Source: Halomonas alkalicola
Lineage (GTDB): Bacteria > Pseudomonadota > Gammaproteobacteria > Pseudomonadales > Halomonadaceae
Direction of reading: 5' to 3'
Assembly (NCBI RefSeq): GCF_030704205.1
Contig: NZ_CP131913.1
Location: 1,116,001-1,180,000, forward strand
DNA: 64,000 nucleotides
Part shown: positions 18,232 through 27,578 of the stretch, piece by piece
How positions within the stretch are numbered: the first letter of the stretch is position 1
Layout of the letters: every line of letters begins with the position of its first letter
Program-made: the position numbers and the translations under genes
The notes under the pieces: generated by a model
Seen by the model: only the letters and a program-made list of their open reading frames with translations
Database searches by the model: none
What the model was told of the DNA's origin: nothing

Positions 18232-19224
18232 ATGTCACCCGCCGACACCCTGCGCCTGCTGCTGCTCTCCTCGCTGTGGGGGCTGTCGTTCATCTTCATG
18301 CGGGTGGCCGCCCCGGAGTTTGGCGCGGTCTCGCTGGTGCTGGTGCGCATGGGCGTGGGTGCCCTGCTGCTGGTGCCGCTGCTGCTCAGCCTCTACTACC
18401 TGCGCCTGGTCTGGCAGCACAAGGGCAGCCTGCTGCTGCTGGGCGTGATCAACCATGTGCTGCCCTTCTCGCTGCTGGCCCTGGCCACCACCCGCCTGGA
18501 GGCCGGCTTCACCTCGCTGATAAACGCCACCACGCCGATCTTCACCGCCCTGCTCGGCGCACTCTTCTTTACCGTGCCGATCCAGCGCCGCCAGTACCTG
18601 GGCCTGGCCCTGGCCCTCTTCGGGGTCTACGTGCTCTCGGCGGACCGCCTGGATTTCGCCCTGGGCGGCGACGGCTGGTTCATCCTGGCCGTGCTGGGCG
18701 CCACCTTCTGCTACGGCATCGCCGGCAACTATTCTCGCAACCACCTGTCCCACCTGCCGGCACGGGTGCTGGCGGCGGGCAGCTCGGCCATGTCGGCGCT
18801 GGTGCTGCTGGTGCCGGGCCTCCTGCTGTGGCCCAGCGAGCCGATCAGCGGCCAGGCCTGGGCCAACGCCCTGGCGCTGGCGGCGCTCAGTACCACCGCC
18901 GCCTTCTTGATCTACTTCGCCCTGCTGGCCAGCGCCGGGGCCACCGCCACCTCCACGGTGACCTTCCTGGTGCCGGTCAGCGCTCTGCTGTGGGGCTACC
19001 TGCTGCTGGGCGAGCGCCTGAGCCTGCAGATCCTGGCCGGCATGGCGATTACCCTGGCCGGCACCGCCGTCGCCACCGGCCTGCTGCGGCTGCGACGGCG
19101 CGCCTTGCCATCCCCCGCGACCGCGGCACAGCCGATGGCGGCAACCCTCGATGCAACACAGACTGCAGCACCCGGGGCCACCCCCGATGACACCCCGCCC
19201 GACAACAACCACTCTCGACACTGA
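18232..19224 (+). CDS. DMT-family (EamA) transporter
   Basis: A 330-residue inner-membrane protein with ten hydrophobic segments arranged as two EamA repeats. The first starts at LLLLSSLWGLSFIFMRVA and the second at WFILAVLGATFCYGIAGN; both have the usual Pro-containing end (FLVPVSALLWGYLLLGERLS in the second). The last 45 residues are a Thr/Ala/Pro-rich cytoplasmic tail. EamA proteins commonly export amino acids or small metabolites; the substrate is not predictable here. An AAGGAA site lies 7 nt before the ATG. The VOC gene follows 30 nt later on the same strand. Confidence 0.88.
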   Translation: MSPADTLRLLLLSSLWGLSFIFMRVAAPEFGAVSLVLVRMGVGALLLVPLLLSLYYLRLVWQHKGSLLLLGVINHVLPFSLLALATTRLEAGFTSLINATTPIFTALLGALFFTVPIQRRQYLGLALALFGVYVLSADRLDFALGGDGWFILAVLGATFCYGIAGNYSRNHLSHLPARVLAAGSSAMSALVLLVPGLLLWPSEPISGQAWANALALAALSTTAAFLIYFALLASAGATATSTVTFLVPVSALLWGYLLLGERLSLQILAGMAITLAGTAVATGLLRLRRRALPSPATAAQPMAATLDATQTAAPGATPDDTPPDNNHSRH

Positions 19225-19254
19225 TCATCCACGAGAGAACACCAGGAGAACCCC

Positions 19255-19680
19255 ATGAGCCTTTCCCCCTTTCATCTGGCGATTCCCGTCCACGACCTGC
19301 CCGCGGCCCGCGCCTTCTACGGCGAGGTGTTCGGCCTGGCTGAGGGCCGCTCCAGCGAGCAGTGGGTCGACTTCGACTTCTTCGGCCACCAGCTGGTGAT
19401 CCACGAGCACCCGAAGATGCCCTACCAGGAGCAGGCCAACACCAACGCGGTGGACGGCCACGACGTGCCGGTGCCACACTTCGGGGTGGTGCTGGGCTGG
19501 GAGGAGTGGGAGAGCCTGGCCGAGCGGCTGCGCGCCCGAGGCACCGAGTTCGTGATCGAGCCCTACGTGCGCTTCAAGGGCCAGGTGGGCGAGCAGGCCA
19601 CCATGTTCCTGCTCGATCCCTGCGGCAACGCCCTGGAGTTCAAGGCGTTCAAGGACATGAGCCAGCTGTTCGCCAAGTAG
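19255..19680 (+). CDS. VOC family (glyoxalase/dioxygenase-like) protein
   Basis: A 141-residue cytoplasmic protein with two beta-alpha-beta-beta-beta modules of the vicinal oxygen chelate fold. Candidate metal ligands are His8 ([11 protein letters not shown]), the His residues in QLVIHEHPK, His in PVPHFGVVL, and Glu in NALEFKAF. The sequence resembles the small single-domain VOC proteins often annotated only as glyoxalase/bleomycin resistance-like. An AGGAG site precedes the start. It follows the DMT exporter, and the pair ends at a strong hairpin. Confidence 0.85.
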   Translation: MSLSPFHLAIPVHDLPAARAFYGEVFGLAEGRSSEQWVDFDFFGHQLVIHEHPKMPYQEQANTNAVDGHDVPVPHFGVVLGWEEWESLAERLRARGTEFVIEPYVRFKGQVGEQATMFLLDPCGNALEFKAFKDMSQLFAK

Positions 19681-19710
19681 CACCAGCGGCGCAAGGCTGG
19701 CCAGACGCAG

Positions 19711-19740
19711 CGCGGCCGTGGCATCTCTGCCACGGCCGCG
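19711..19740. terminator. Hairpin terminator between convergent genes
   Basis: Perfect 13-bp stem CGCGGCCGTGGCA / TGCCACGGCCGCG with a TCTC loop, placed 30 nt after the VOC stop and 28 nt beyond the stop of the convergent enoyl-CoA hydratase. It can act on either strand. There is no clear T-run. Confidence 0.7.
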
Positions 19741-19768
19741 GTTGTCTCACCAGAAGGACACGCCAGGA

Positions 19769-20542
19769 TCAGAAGTTCGGCTTGCGCTTCTCGACGAAGG
19801 CGCTCATGCCCTCGGTCTGCTCGTCGCCGGCGAAGCAGAAGGCGAACAGCGCGGTCTCCAGCGCCAGGGCGCTGTCGAGGTCCTGGTCCATGCCGTCGTG
19901 GATTGCCTGCTTGGAGGCGCGCACCGACTGCGGGCCGTTGCCGCCCAGCTGCTTGGTGAGCTCCTCGGCGTAGGCCTCGAGTTCCGCCTGGGGCATCACC
20001 CGGTTGACCAGGCCGATGCGCAGCGCCTCGGCGGCATCGATCTTGCGCCCGGTGGTGCAGAGGTCCAGGGCCATGGCCGGGCCGACCCGGCGCGGCAGGC
20101 GCTGGGTGCCGCCGAAGCCGGGGATCACGCCCAGCAGCACCTCGGGCTGGCCGAAGATGGCGTTGTCGCTGGCCACCGCCCAGTCGCAGGCCAGGGCCAG
20201 CTCGCAGCCGCCGCCCAGGCAGAAGCCGTTGACCAGCGCCACGGTGGGGACCGGCAGGGTCTCCAGCCGCTTGAGGGTGGCCAGTGCCTGGCGGGCGAAG
20301 GCGCGGGCCTCCTCCGGGGTCTTGGTGCGCATCTCGGCGATGTCGGCACCGGCCACGAAGGACTTCTCGCCGGCGCCGGTGACCAGCACCGCGCGCAGGT
20401 CGTCGCGGGCCTCCAGCTCGGCCAGGACGCGCTCGAGCTCGCTCAGCACGGCGCTGTTCAGGGCGTTGAGCGCCTTGGGGCGGTTGATGGTCAGGCGCAC
20501 GATGCCGGCGTTGTCGACGACCTCGATCAGCTGCTCGCTCAT
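19769..20542 (-). CDS. Enoyl-CoA hydratase/isomerase
   Basis: A 257-residue crotonase-fold enzyme that hydrates trans-2-enoyl-CoA. The oxyanion-hole segment AGADIAEM (residues 64-71) and the two catalytic Glu residues, Glu114 (GGGCELAL) and Glu134 (GQPEVLLGVIPGFGGTQRL), are all present, which favours true hydratase activity over isomerase. The start MSEQLIEVVD at 20542 is chosen over a longer open frame because of the conserved N-terminus and a GGAG site. It is the last gene of the beta-oxidation group on the minus strand, 187 nt after the dehydrogenase gene, with a palindrome in the gap. Confidence 0.92.
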   Translation of the reverse strand: MSEQLIEVVDNAGIVRLTINRPKALNALNSAVLSELERVLAELEARDDLRAVLVTGAGEKSFVAGADIAEMRTKTPEEARAFARQALATLKRLETLPVPTVALVNGFCLGGGCELALACDWAVASDNAIFGQPEVLLGVIPGFGGTQRLPRRVGPAMALDLCTTGRKIDAAEALRIGLVNRVMPQAELEAYAEELTKQLGGNGPQSVRASKQAIHDGMDQDLDSALALETALFAFCFAGDEQTEGMSAFVEKRKPNF

Positions 20543-20592
20543 GGGTGGGGCTCCTCGGCTTGTTGTTCGATGATGGAAATGGAAGACGCTAC

Positions 20593-20623
20593 CGCCCAAC
20601 CCTAGCGAACGCTTGGTTGGGCG
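20593..20623. promoter_or_regulatory. Inverted repeat upstream of the enoyl-CoA hydratase gene
   Basis: The arms CGCCCAACC and GGTTGGGCG (20593-20601 and 20615-20623) enclose a second pair of AGCG/CGCT arms around AA. The long dyad in front of an acyl-CoA gene is what a TetR-type acyl-CoA regulator operator would look like; a transcriptional hairpin is the alternative. No regulator gene is in the window. Confidence 0.45.
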
Positions 20624-20729
20624 GCAATGCTTCCTTGGTGGATCCAGTCCGGGTATGAGGCTCCCCGGGGGCGCCTTCGCCCGGCGGAGCCGGCCTCCCA
20701 CAGGAGATACCGGCCCGCCAGGTGAGTGA

Positions 20730-21578
20730 TCAGGAGTAGACGTGGAAGCCGCGGCCGGTCTTGCGGCCCAGGTAGCCCGCGGCCACCATGCGCTTGAGCA
20801 GCGGGCAGGGGCGGTATTTCGGGTCGCCGAAGCCCTCCTGCAGCACCTCCATGATGGAGAGGCAGACATCCAGGCCGATCAGGTCGGCCAGGGCCAGCGG
20901 GCCCATGGGGTGGGCGGCGCCCAGCTTCATGGATTCGTCGATGTCCGCGGCGCTGGCCACGCCCTCCTGGAGCAGGAAGGCCGCCTCGTTGATCATCGGC
21001 ACCAGCAGGCGGTTGACCGCGAAGCCCGGGGAGTCGGCGATGGCCACGGCGGTCTTGCCGAGCGACTCGGTCAGCGCCTCGATGCGCGCCACGGTGGCAT
21101 CAGAGGTCTGCTCGGCGCGGATCACCTCGACGAGCTTGAGCACCGGCACCGGATTGAAGAAGTGCATGCCCACCACTCGCTCAGGGCGCTCGCACACCGC
21201 GGCGAGCCGGGTCAGCGACAGCGACGAGGTGTTGGAGGCCAGTATCGCGTCGTGGGTCAGTCGGCTCAGGTCGCGGAACAGCTTCTCCTTGAGGGCCGGC
21301 TGCTCGGGGGCCGCCTCGATGATCACCTCGCAGTCGCGCAGGGCGTCCAGCGCAGTGGAGGTGGCCAGGCGCGCCATGGCGGCCGCCTTGTCGGCCTCGG
21401 AGAGCTTCTCCTTGGCCACCAGCTTGCCCAGGCCCTTGTCGATACCGCCTCGGGCGCGTTCCAGCTGCTCGTCGGCCACGTCGTAGAGCTGCACGGCAAA
21501 GCCGCTCTGGACCAGCACCTGGGCGATGCCCTGGCCCATGGTGCCGGCGCCTACCACGCCGATCGCTTGCTCACTCAT
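20730..21578 (-). CDS. 3-hydroxyacyl-CoA (3-hydroxybutyryl-CoA) dehydrogenase
   Basis: A 282-residue NAD-dependent dehydrogenase that oxidises 3-hydroxyacyl-CoA to 3-ketoacyl-CoA. It has the N-terminal Rossmann motif [10 protein letters not shown], the catalytic His in [16 protein letters not shown], the conserved SNTSSLS, and the C-terminal 3HCDH domain ([15 protein letters not shown] and [16 protein letters not shown]). Length matches the Hbd/PaaH type that acts alone rather than the fused FadB type. It follows the acyl-CoA ligase by 36 nt and is part of the same operon. Confidence 0.93.
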   Translation of the reverse strand: MSEQAIGVVGAGTMGQGIAQVLVQSGFAVQLYDVADEQLERARGGIDKGLGKLVAKEKLSEADKAAAMARLATSTALDALRDCEVIIEAAPEQPALKEKLFRDLSRLTHDAILASNTSSLSLTRLAAVCERPERVVGMHFFNPVPVLKLVEVIRAEQTSDATVARIEALTESLGKTAVAIADSPGFAVNRLLVPMINEAAFLLQEGVASAADIDESMKLGAAHPMGPLALADLIGLDVCLSIMEVLQEGFGDPKYRPCPLLKRMVAAGYLGRKTGRGFHVYS

Positions 21579-21614
21579 TGCACTCTCTCCTTGGTTGTTG
21601 TCGGGCCGGGGCGA

Positions 21615-23246
21615 TCACTGCTTGCGGGCTTCGTCGCGCAGCACGAACTTCTGGATCTTGCCCGTGGAGGTCTTGGGCAGCTCGGTGAAGATCACCGTCT
21701 TCGGCGCCTTGAAGTGGGCCAGGCGCGCGCGGCAGTGATCAATGATGTCCTGCTCGGTCACCTCACCGTAGCCCACCTTGAGCTTGACGAAGGCGCGGGG
21801 GGTCTCGCCCCACTTCTCGTCGGGCTTGGCCACCACCGCGGCCTCCTCCACCGCCGGGTGCGCGTAGATGGCATCCTCCACCTCGATGGTGGAGATGTTC
21901 TCGCCGCCGGAGATGATGATGTCCTTGGAACGGTCCTTGATTTCGATGTAGCCGTCGGCATGCCACACGGCCAGGTCGCCGGTATGGTACCAGCCCCCCT
22001 CCATGGCCTGCTCGGTGGCCGCCGGGTTCTTCAGGTAGCCCTTCATCATGGTGTTGCCGCGCATCAGGATCTCGCCGATGGTCTGGCCATCCTTGGGCAC
22101 CGGCTCCAGGGTGTTGGGGTCGGCCACGCAGAGCGCCTCGAGCATGTGGTAGCGCACCCCCTGGCGGGACTTGAGCTTCGCCCGCTCCTCGGCGGGCAGC
22201 TCGTTCCAGGCCTCGCGCCAGGCGCAGGAGGTGACCGGGCCGTAGACCTCGGTGAGGCCGTAGACGTGGGTCACGTCGATGCCGAGGCGCTCCACGCCGG
22301 CGATCACCGAGGCGGGCGGCGCGGCGCCGGCGGTGGTGACCTTCACCGGATGGCCGAAGTCGCGCTTCTGGTCGTCCGGCAGGTTGACCAGGCCGTTGAG
22401 CACGATGGGGGCGCCGCTGAAGTGGGTGACTCCCTCGTCGGCGATCAGGTCCATGACCCGCTTCGCCTCGACCTTGCGCAGGCAGACGTTGGTGCCGGCG
22501 GCGGCGGCGATGGTCCAGGGGAAGCACCAGCCGTTGCAGTGGAACATCGGCAGGGTCCACAGGTAGACCGGGTGGTGGGGCATCGCCCACACCAGGATGT
22601 TGCTGGTGGCGTTCAGGTAGGCGCCGCGATGGTGGTAGACCACCCCCTTGGGCTTGCCGGTGGTGCCGGAGGTGTAGTTGAGCGAGATCGCCTGCCACTC
22701 GTCCTCGGGCAGCCGGTAGGGGTAGGCCGGGTCGCCCTCGGCCAGCAGCGCCTCGTACTCCAGGGCGCCGATGGCCCGCCCCTGGGGCATGAACTCGGGG
22801 TCCGCCACGTCAATGATCAGCGGCTTGTCGTCGAGCGTCGCCACCGCCTCCTCGATGACGTCGGCAAACTCGGGGTCGACCAGGATCGCCTTCGCCTCGC
22901 CGTGGGCCAGCATGTAGGCGATGGCCTCGGCGTCCAGTCGGATGTTCAGGGTGTTGAGCACGAAGCCGGCCAGGGGCACGCCGAAGTGGGCCTCGAACAT
23001 GGCCGGCACGTTGGGCAGCATGGCGGCCACCGTCTCGCCGGGCTTGACGCCGCGCTTCGACAGCGCCGAGGCGAGCCGCCGGCAGCGCTCCCAGGTGGTC
23101 GCCCAGTCGCGGCGAATCTCGCCGTAGACCACCGCCGGATAGTCCGGGTAGACCGAGGCGGTGCGCTCGATGAAGGTCAGCGGTGACAGGGCCACATGAT
23201 TGGCCGATGTCTTGGGCAGGCCCTGTTCGAAGATGCTCTGGCTCAT
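21615..23246 (-). CDS. AMP-forming acyl-CoA synthetase (medium/short-chain type)
   Basis: A 543-residue ligase that activates a carboxylic acid to its CoA thioester with ATP. Visible motifs: the AMP-binding loop YTSGTTGKPKG, the A5 region VYGLTEVYGP, YHTGDLA, the hinge IKDRSKDIIISGGENIS, and the C-terminal Lys in PKTSTGKIQKF. The overall sequence resembles the AlkK and DmdB group (medium-chain fatty acids or 3-methylmercaptopropionate) rather than FadD. The start MSQSIFEQGL is chosen over a longer frame because of its conserved position and a GGAG-type site. It lies between acyl-CoA dehydrogenase and hydroxyacyl-CoA dehydrogenase genes. Confidence 0.92.
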   Translation of the reverse strand: MSQSIFEQGLPKTSANHVALSPLTFIERTASVYPDYPAVVYGEIRRDWATTWERCRRLASALSKRGVKPGETVAAMLPNVPAMFEAHFGVPLAGFVLNTLNIRLDAEAIAYMLAHGEAKAILVDPEFADVIEEAVATLDDKPLIIDVADPEFMPQGRAIGALEYEALLAEGDPAYPYRLPEDEWQAISLNYTSGTTGKPKGVVYHHRGAYLNATSNILVWAMPHHPVYLWTLPMFHCNGWCFPWTIAAAAGTNVCLRKVEAKRVMDLIADEGVTHFSGAPIVLNGLVNLPDDQKRDFGHPVKVTTAGAAPPASVIAGVERLGIDVTHVYGLTEVYGPVTSCAWREAWNELPAEERAKLKSRQGVRYHMLEALCVADPNTLEPVPKDGQTIGEILMRGNTMMKGYLKNPAATEQAMEGGWYHTGDLAVWHADGYIEIKDRSKDIIISGGENISTIEVEDAIYAHPAVEEAAVVAKPDEKWGETPRAFVKLKVGYGEVTEQDIIDHCRARLAHFKAPKTVIFTELPKTSTGKIQKFVLRDEARKQ

Positions 23247-23326
23247 GCTTGGCTCCGAGGAATGTCGTGATGCGATGTCATGAACGGCCGCCGCCGGCAC
23301 GGGGCCGGCGGCGGATCGATGCGAGA

Positions 23327-25120
23327 TCAGTGGGCGGCGGCGTCGAACGCGGCGAGGCTCGCCATGCCGGCCTCGATCACCGCGCGCTGGGCGCGGCCCA
23401 CCGGCAGCCACTGGCGGATGGCGTAGTCGGCGCTCTGCTGCTTGGCCCGGTAGAAGGGTTCATCGCGGCCGGCGGCCACGGCGGCGCTGGCCTTGAGTGC
23501 CGCCTGGCCCATCTGCCAGGCGCAGAGCACGTGGCCGGCCAGGTTCAGGAAGGGGGTGGCATAGGCCTGGACGGCATCGGCGCCCTGTTCCGGGTCGGCG
23601 CCCGCCTCGAGCACCGCGACCATGGCGGCGCGCAGGTCGGCGGCACCGCCGGCCAGGCTCTCGCCCAGGGCGGCGTGCTCGTCGCTGGCCTTGAGGGCGT
23701 CGGCGGTGGCCTCCACCTGGTCGATCAGGCCCTCGAGGGCCGCACCCCGGTCGCGCTGCAGCTTGCGCCCGGCCAGGTCCAGCGCCTGGATGCCATTGGT
23801 GCCCTCGTAGATGGGGGCAATGCGGGCGTCGCGCAGCAGCTGGGCGGCGCCGGTCTCCTCGATGAAGCCCATGCCGCCGTGCACCTGCACGCCGAGGGAG
23901 GCGATCTCCACGGCCTGGTCGGTGGAGAAGCTCTTGACCACCGGGATCAGCACCTCGACCCGGGCCTGGGCGGCGGCGCGCTCGGCGTCATCCTCGGCGT
24001 GGCGGGCCAGGTCGAGCTGGGCGGCGCAGTAGAGGGCCAGCGAGCGCAGGGCATCGGTGCGCGCCCGCATGGAGAGCAGCATGCGGCGCACGTCGAGGTG
24101 GTCGCTGATGGTGCAATCGCTGCGTCCGGAGCGCGGGCTGCGGCCCTGGGTGCGATCCAGGGCGTAGGCGAAGGCGTGCTGGCAGGCGCGCTCGGCCACG
24201 CCGATGCCCTGGATCCCCACCTTGTGGCGCGCCTCGTTCATCATGGTGAACATGTGGTTGAGGCCGCGGCCCTCCTCGCCCACCAGGTAGCCGATGGCGC
24301 CCTCCCCCTCGCCGAAGCTCAGGGTGCAGGTGGGGGAGCCGTGGATACCCAGCTTGTGCTCGATGGAGGCGCAGATGACGTCGTTGCGCTCGCCGAGCGA
24401 GCCGTCCGCATTGACCAGGAACTTCGGCACCAGGAACAGCGAGATGCCCTTGTTGCCCTCCGGGGCATCGGGCTTGCGGGCCAGCACCAGGTGGATGATG
24501 TTCTCGGCGGCGTCGTGCTCGCCCCAGGTGATGAAGATCTTCTGGCCGAACAGCCGGTAGCTGCCGTCTTCCTGGGGCACGGCGCGGGTACGCACCTTGG
24601 AGAGGTCCGAGCCGCCCTGGGGCTCGGTGAGGTTCATGGTGCCGGTCCAGGTGCCCTCGACGAGCCTGGGCAGGTAGCGCTCCTTCAGCTCGTCGCTGCC
24701 GTGGTGGGCCAGGGCCTCGATGGCGCCGGCGGTGAGCATGGGGCAGAGCCCGAGGGCCATGTTGGCGCCGTGCAGCATCTCCTGGACGGCGCTGGCCACC
24801 ACCTCGGGCAGCCCCTGGCCGCCCAGCGCCTCGGCCACGCCGATGCCGTTCCAGCCGCCCTCGGCGTAGGCCTGGTAGGCCTCGGCAAAGCCGTCGGGCA
24901 GGGTCACCCCGCCGTCGTCGCGGCGGGTGCAGCCCTGGCGGTCGCCGCTGGCGTTGAGCGGCGCCCATACCTCGCCGGCAAGCCTGGCGGCCTCCTCCAG
25001 CACCGCCTCCACCAGGTCGGGGCTGGCCTCCTCGAAGCCGGGCAGCGAGAGCGAGCCATGCTCGAGCAGCTCCTCCAGGACGAAGCGGATGTCGCGAACG
25101 GGGGCGGCAAAGGGGATCAT
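23327..25120 (-). CDS. Acyl-CoA dehydrogenase (large, DmdC-like)
   Basis: A 597-residue FAD enzyme of the large acyl-CoA dehydrogenase type. It has an extra N-terminal segment (IRFVLEELLEHGSLSLPGFEE), then the MNLTEPQGGSDLSKVRT and QKIFITWGEH FAD-binding parts, LQGxxGF-type QVHGGMGFIEETGA, the catalytic Glu in PIYEGTNGIQALDL, and a C-terminal helical domain. Length and domain order match 3-methylmercaptopropionyl-CoA dehydrogenase (DmdC), although this family also handles fatty acyl-CoAs. A GAGGTG site supports the start. It is the first gene of the four-gene operon. Confidence 0.92.
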   Translation of the reverse strand: MIPFAAPVRDIRFVLEELLEHGSLSLPGFEEASPDLVEAVLEEAARLAGEVWAPLNASGDRQGCTRRDDGGVTLPDGFAEAYQAYAEGGWNGIGVAEALGGQGLPEVVASAVQEMLHGANMALGLCPMLTAGAIEALAHHGSDELKERYLPRLVEGTWTGTMNLTEPQGGSDLSKVRTRAVPQEDGSYRLFGQKIFITWGEHDAAENIIHLVLARKPDAPEGNKGISLFLVPKFLVNADGSLGERNDVICASIEHKLGIHGSPTCTLSFGEGEGAIGYLVGEEGRGLNHMFTMMNEARHKVGIQGIGVAERACQHAFAYALDRTQGRSPRSGRSDCTISDHLDVRRMLLSMRARTDALRSLALYCAAQLDLARHAEDDAERAAAQARVEVLIPVVKSFSTDQAVEIASLGVQVHGGMGFIEETGAAQLLRDARIAPIYEGTNGIQALDLAGRKLQRDRGAALEGLIDQVEATADALKASDEHAALGESLAGGAADLRAAMVAVLEAGADPEQGADAVQAYATPFLNLAGHVLCAWQMGQAALKASAAVAAGRDEPFYRAKQQSADYAIRQWLPVGRAQRAVIEAGMASLAAFDAAAH

Positions 25121-25217
25121 CGAAGCACCTCGGGGAAAAATGATAGCAACGATAGTAGATTCCCTACTTTTCGTTGGCCATTAGCCCAAGGTCTTACCCC
25201 GCCTCGCCCTCCGCGCC

Positions 25218-26639
25218 TCAGCTACGAGAGGGCAGCGGCTCGAGGCCGGGCAGCTCCTCCTGGGTGGGCTCGCTCTCCTGCCTGGCCTCGGCCTCGTCGA
25301 AGTAGGCCACATGGGACTCGTCGGCCGGCGGCGGGCCGACCAGGGGCTCGGCCACGTCCACTTCGGGGACCGCCCCGGAGAGATCCTCCATGTGCTCGTG
25401 CTCGGCGGCCCCCTGCAGCAGCTCCTCGGTGACCACAAGCTCGGCACCGGCGGCGGACATCGGCGTGGTGGGATGGAAAGGCGCCACCGGCACCGGCGCC
25501 GGACGCACGCTGCGCCGCCAGCCGAAGAAGGCCACCAGGAACAGGCCCAGGGCGCCGAAGCTCCAGAACAGCCCGGCATCGCCCAGGGCGGCCATCACCG
25601 GCGAGATAAGCGGCGGGCTGATCGCCGAGCCGATGGCGTTGATCAGCAGCAGGCCCTGGCTCATGCGCACCAGGGCACCGGCGGGCGCCCGGTCGGCGGC
25701 GTGGCCCACCGCCACCGGATAGAGCGAGAAGACCCCGCCGCCGAGCAGGAACAGCAGCCCCGCCAGCAACCAGGTGGACATCGGCAGCCACAGGATCGCC
25801 GCCGAGATCAGCGCACAGAAGCCACCTATGGCGATCAGCACGATCTGGCGATCGTGGCGATCCGACCAGCGTCCCACCGGGTACTGCAGCAGCATGGCGC
25901 CCAGGATCACGACGGCCATCATCTGGCCGATCCGATCCACCGAGAGGCCGATGCGCTGCAGGTAGAGGGGCAGCAGCGCATAGACCGCGGCCACCGCGAT
26001 CCCCGAGCCGAAGCTGCCCATCACCCCGGTGGGCGTGAGGGTGATCAGGCGGTGGGGCGGCAGCGGCTCGGCCTTCTCGATCAGCGGCGAGACCCGCGGG
26101 ATCATCGCCATGGGCAGCACCGAGAGCGAGGCCAGCATGGCGATCACCATGAAGGAGGCCGCTCCGCCCATGGCCTCGGTGACGCCCAGCAGCAGCTGGC
26201 CAAGCACCCCGGCGGCGTAGAGGGAGATCATGTAGAGCGCCAGCAGGCGCCCGCGCACCCTCTGGTCGCCGGCGGTGAGCAGCCAGCTCTCGATCACCAG
26301 GTAGACCCCCACCGTGGCCCAGCCGCCGATCAGGCGCAGCGCGAACCAGGCCCAGGGGTGATCCACCAGGCCCTGCAGCAGCACCGTGACCGCCACCAGC
26401 GAGGCGAAGCTGCCATAGGCGCGAATATGGCCGATGCGCAGCAGCAGGCGGTCGTTGAGCATGGCCCCCAGCGCCAGGCCGATGAAGTAGGCCGAGGAGA
26501 CCCAGCCGATCACCACCGCCGACTCGCCGGCGGCGTCCAGGCGCAGGGTGATCACGGTGGCCAGGAAGCCGTTACCGATGCCGAGGATGAAGAGACCGAG
26601 CAGCGGCGCCAGGGCCATGGTCAGCAGTTGCCGCGACAT
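25218..26639 (-). CDS. MFS transporter (YcaD-like) with acidic C-terminal tail
   Basis: A 473-residue major facilitator with 12 predicted membrane helices; the first starts at APLLGLFILGIGNGFLATVI. The loop GRWSDRHDRQ between helices 8 and 9 is an MFS-type motif. The group resembles YcaD and related small-solute exporters. The last 80 residues are soluble and strongly acidic (HEHMEDLSGAVPEVDVAE and ARQESEPTQEELPGLEP), which is longer than usual. The start at 26639 is chosen over a longer frame for its GAGG site and family-like N-terminus. The substrate is unknown. It is a single-gene unit. Confidence 0.87.
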   Translation of the reverse strand: MSRQLLTMALAPLLGLFILGIGNGFLATVITLRLDAAGESAVVIGWVSSAYFIGLALGAMLNDRLLLRIGHIRAYGSFASLVAVTVLLQGLVDHPWAWFALRLIGGWATVGVYLVIESWLLTAGDQRVRGRLLALYMISLYAAGVLGQLLLGVTEAMGGAASFMVIAMLASLSVLPMAMIPRVSPLIEKAEPLPPHRLITLTPTGVMGSFGSGIAVAAVYALLPLYLQRIGLSVDRIGQMMAVVILGAMLLQYPVGRWSDRHDRQIVLIAIGGFCALISAAILWLPMSTWLLAGLLFLLGGGVFSLYPVAVGHAADRAPAGALVRMSQGLLLINAIGSAISPPLISPVMAALGDAGLFWSFGALGLFLVAFFGWRRSVRPAPVPVAPFHPTTPMSAAGAELVVTEELLQGAAEHEHMEDLSGAVPEVDVAEPLVGPPPADESHVAYFDEAEARQESEPTQEELPGLEPLPSRS

Positions 26640-26882
26640 TGCATGCCTCACAGCGAAAGGAAAGACGGAAAGAGTGGCAGAAAACGGGACATCTCGCCTG
26701 TCCGGCGGGCCGGAAACGGCGCCTGAAGCGCCGGCAGGGTATCGAAGCGCGCGAATCATACGCCCGATTGGCGGCGAGTCAATCGCTTTCCCGACCCGGC
26801 ATCAGCAAGGCGGAATTTTCTTCTGCCAGCTCCCCCCAGTTTGGCAATATCATCCGCCACACCCCCTCCCCCACCTCACGCC

Positions 26883-27518
26883 TCAGGGCTTCTGCAGCAA
26901 CACCACGTCGGCGGCAGGAAATTCCACGCGCATGCCGAGCTCATCGGCAAGCCACCGAAAGGTCGTCTCGCTGAAGAAGGCCACGTGAGTCGGGTCGAGG
27001 ATGTAGTGCCAGCGGGCGAACGCCTCGCGATCGGTGGCCCGCTTGGTCATCAGCCCCAGCCAGCCGCCGGGACGCAGGCGTTGTGCCAGGCGCGCAAGCT
27101 CCTCCCCCGGTGCGAAGAGGTGCTCGACCACCTCGGTGGCGGTGATGAAGTCGTAGGCCTGTTCGAACACCCGGGGGTCGGGGGCGTAGAAAGGGTCGTA
27201 GACCGCCATGGGATGACCCGCCTCCTCGAACATCACCGAGAGGGTCGGCCCGGGGCCGGCGCCGAAGTCGAGCCCCCGGGCGCCGGGGGCGAGGCGCTCG
27301 CGCAGCGGGTCGAAGAGCCGTCCCAGGAAGCGCCGGTAGCCGGGGTCCTCCGGGGAATTCTCGTGCTGGTCGTAGACCGCCCGTTCCTCCTCGGGGCCTA
27401 GCCGGAAGGCCGGCGGCACGAACACCAGCGCGCAGCGCCGGCACTGGTGGTACTCGCGCCGCGCATCGCGATGGTAGAAGGCCGCGTCGTCAGATGCGCA
27501 TAGCGGGCAGGTCGGCAT
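26883..27518 (-). CDS. SAM-dependent methyltransferase with N-terminal zinc ribbon
   Basis: A 211-residue class I methyltransferase. The N-terminus has two CxxC pairs (CPLC at residues 4-7 and CRRC at 26-29) that would form a zinc ribbon. The SAM site is LDFGAGPGPTLSVMFEEAGH, followed by YDFITATEVVEHL and LRPGGWLGLMTKR. It belongs to the Methyltransf_23 type often found near sugar or wall modification genes. The substrate is unknown. It is divergent from the VOC gene at 27579, with 60 nt between. Confidence 0.85.
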   Translation of the reverse strand: MPTCPLCASDDAAFYHRDARREYHQCRRCALVFVPPAFRLGPEEERAVYDQHENSPEDPGYRRFLGRLFDPLRERLAPGARGLDFGAGPGPTLSVMFEEAGHPMAVYDPFYAPDPRVFEQAYDFITATEVVEHLFAPGEELARLAQRLRPGGWLGLMTKRATDREAFARWHYILDPTHVAFFSETTFRWLADELGMRVEFPAADVVLLQKP

Positions 27519-27578
27519 CGTCGTATCCTCTGTGCCAGAACGTTCTTGCCACTCCAGGACAAGACCAAGGAGATGTGA

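Noticed and set aside
20742..23186. Very long open frame antisense to the acyl-CoA genes
   Set aside because: The translation is His/Gly/Val-rich low complexity and the minus-strand genes are clearly real.
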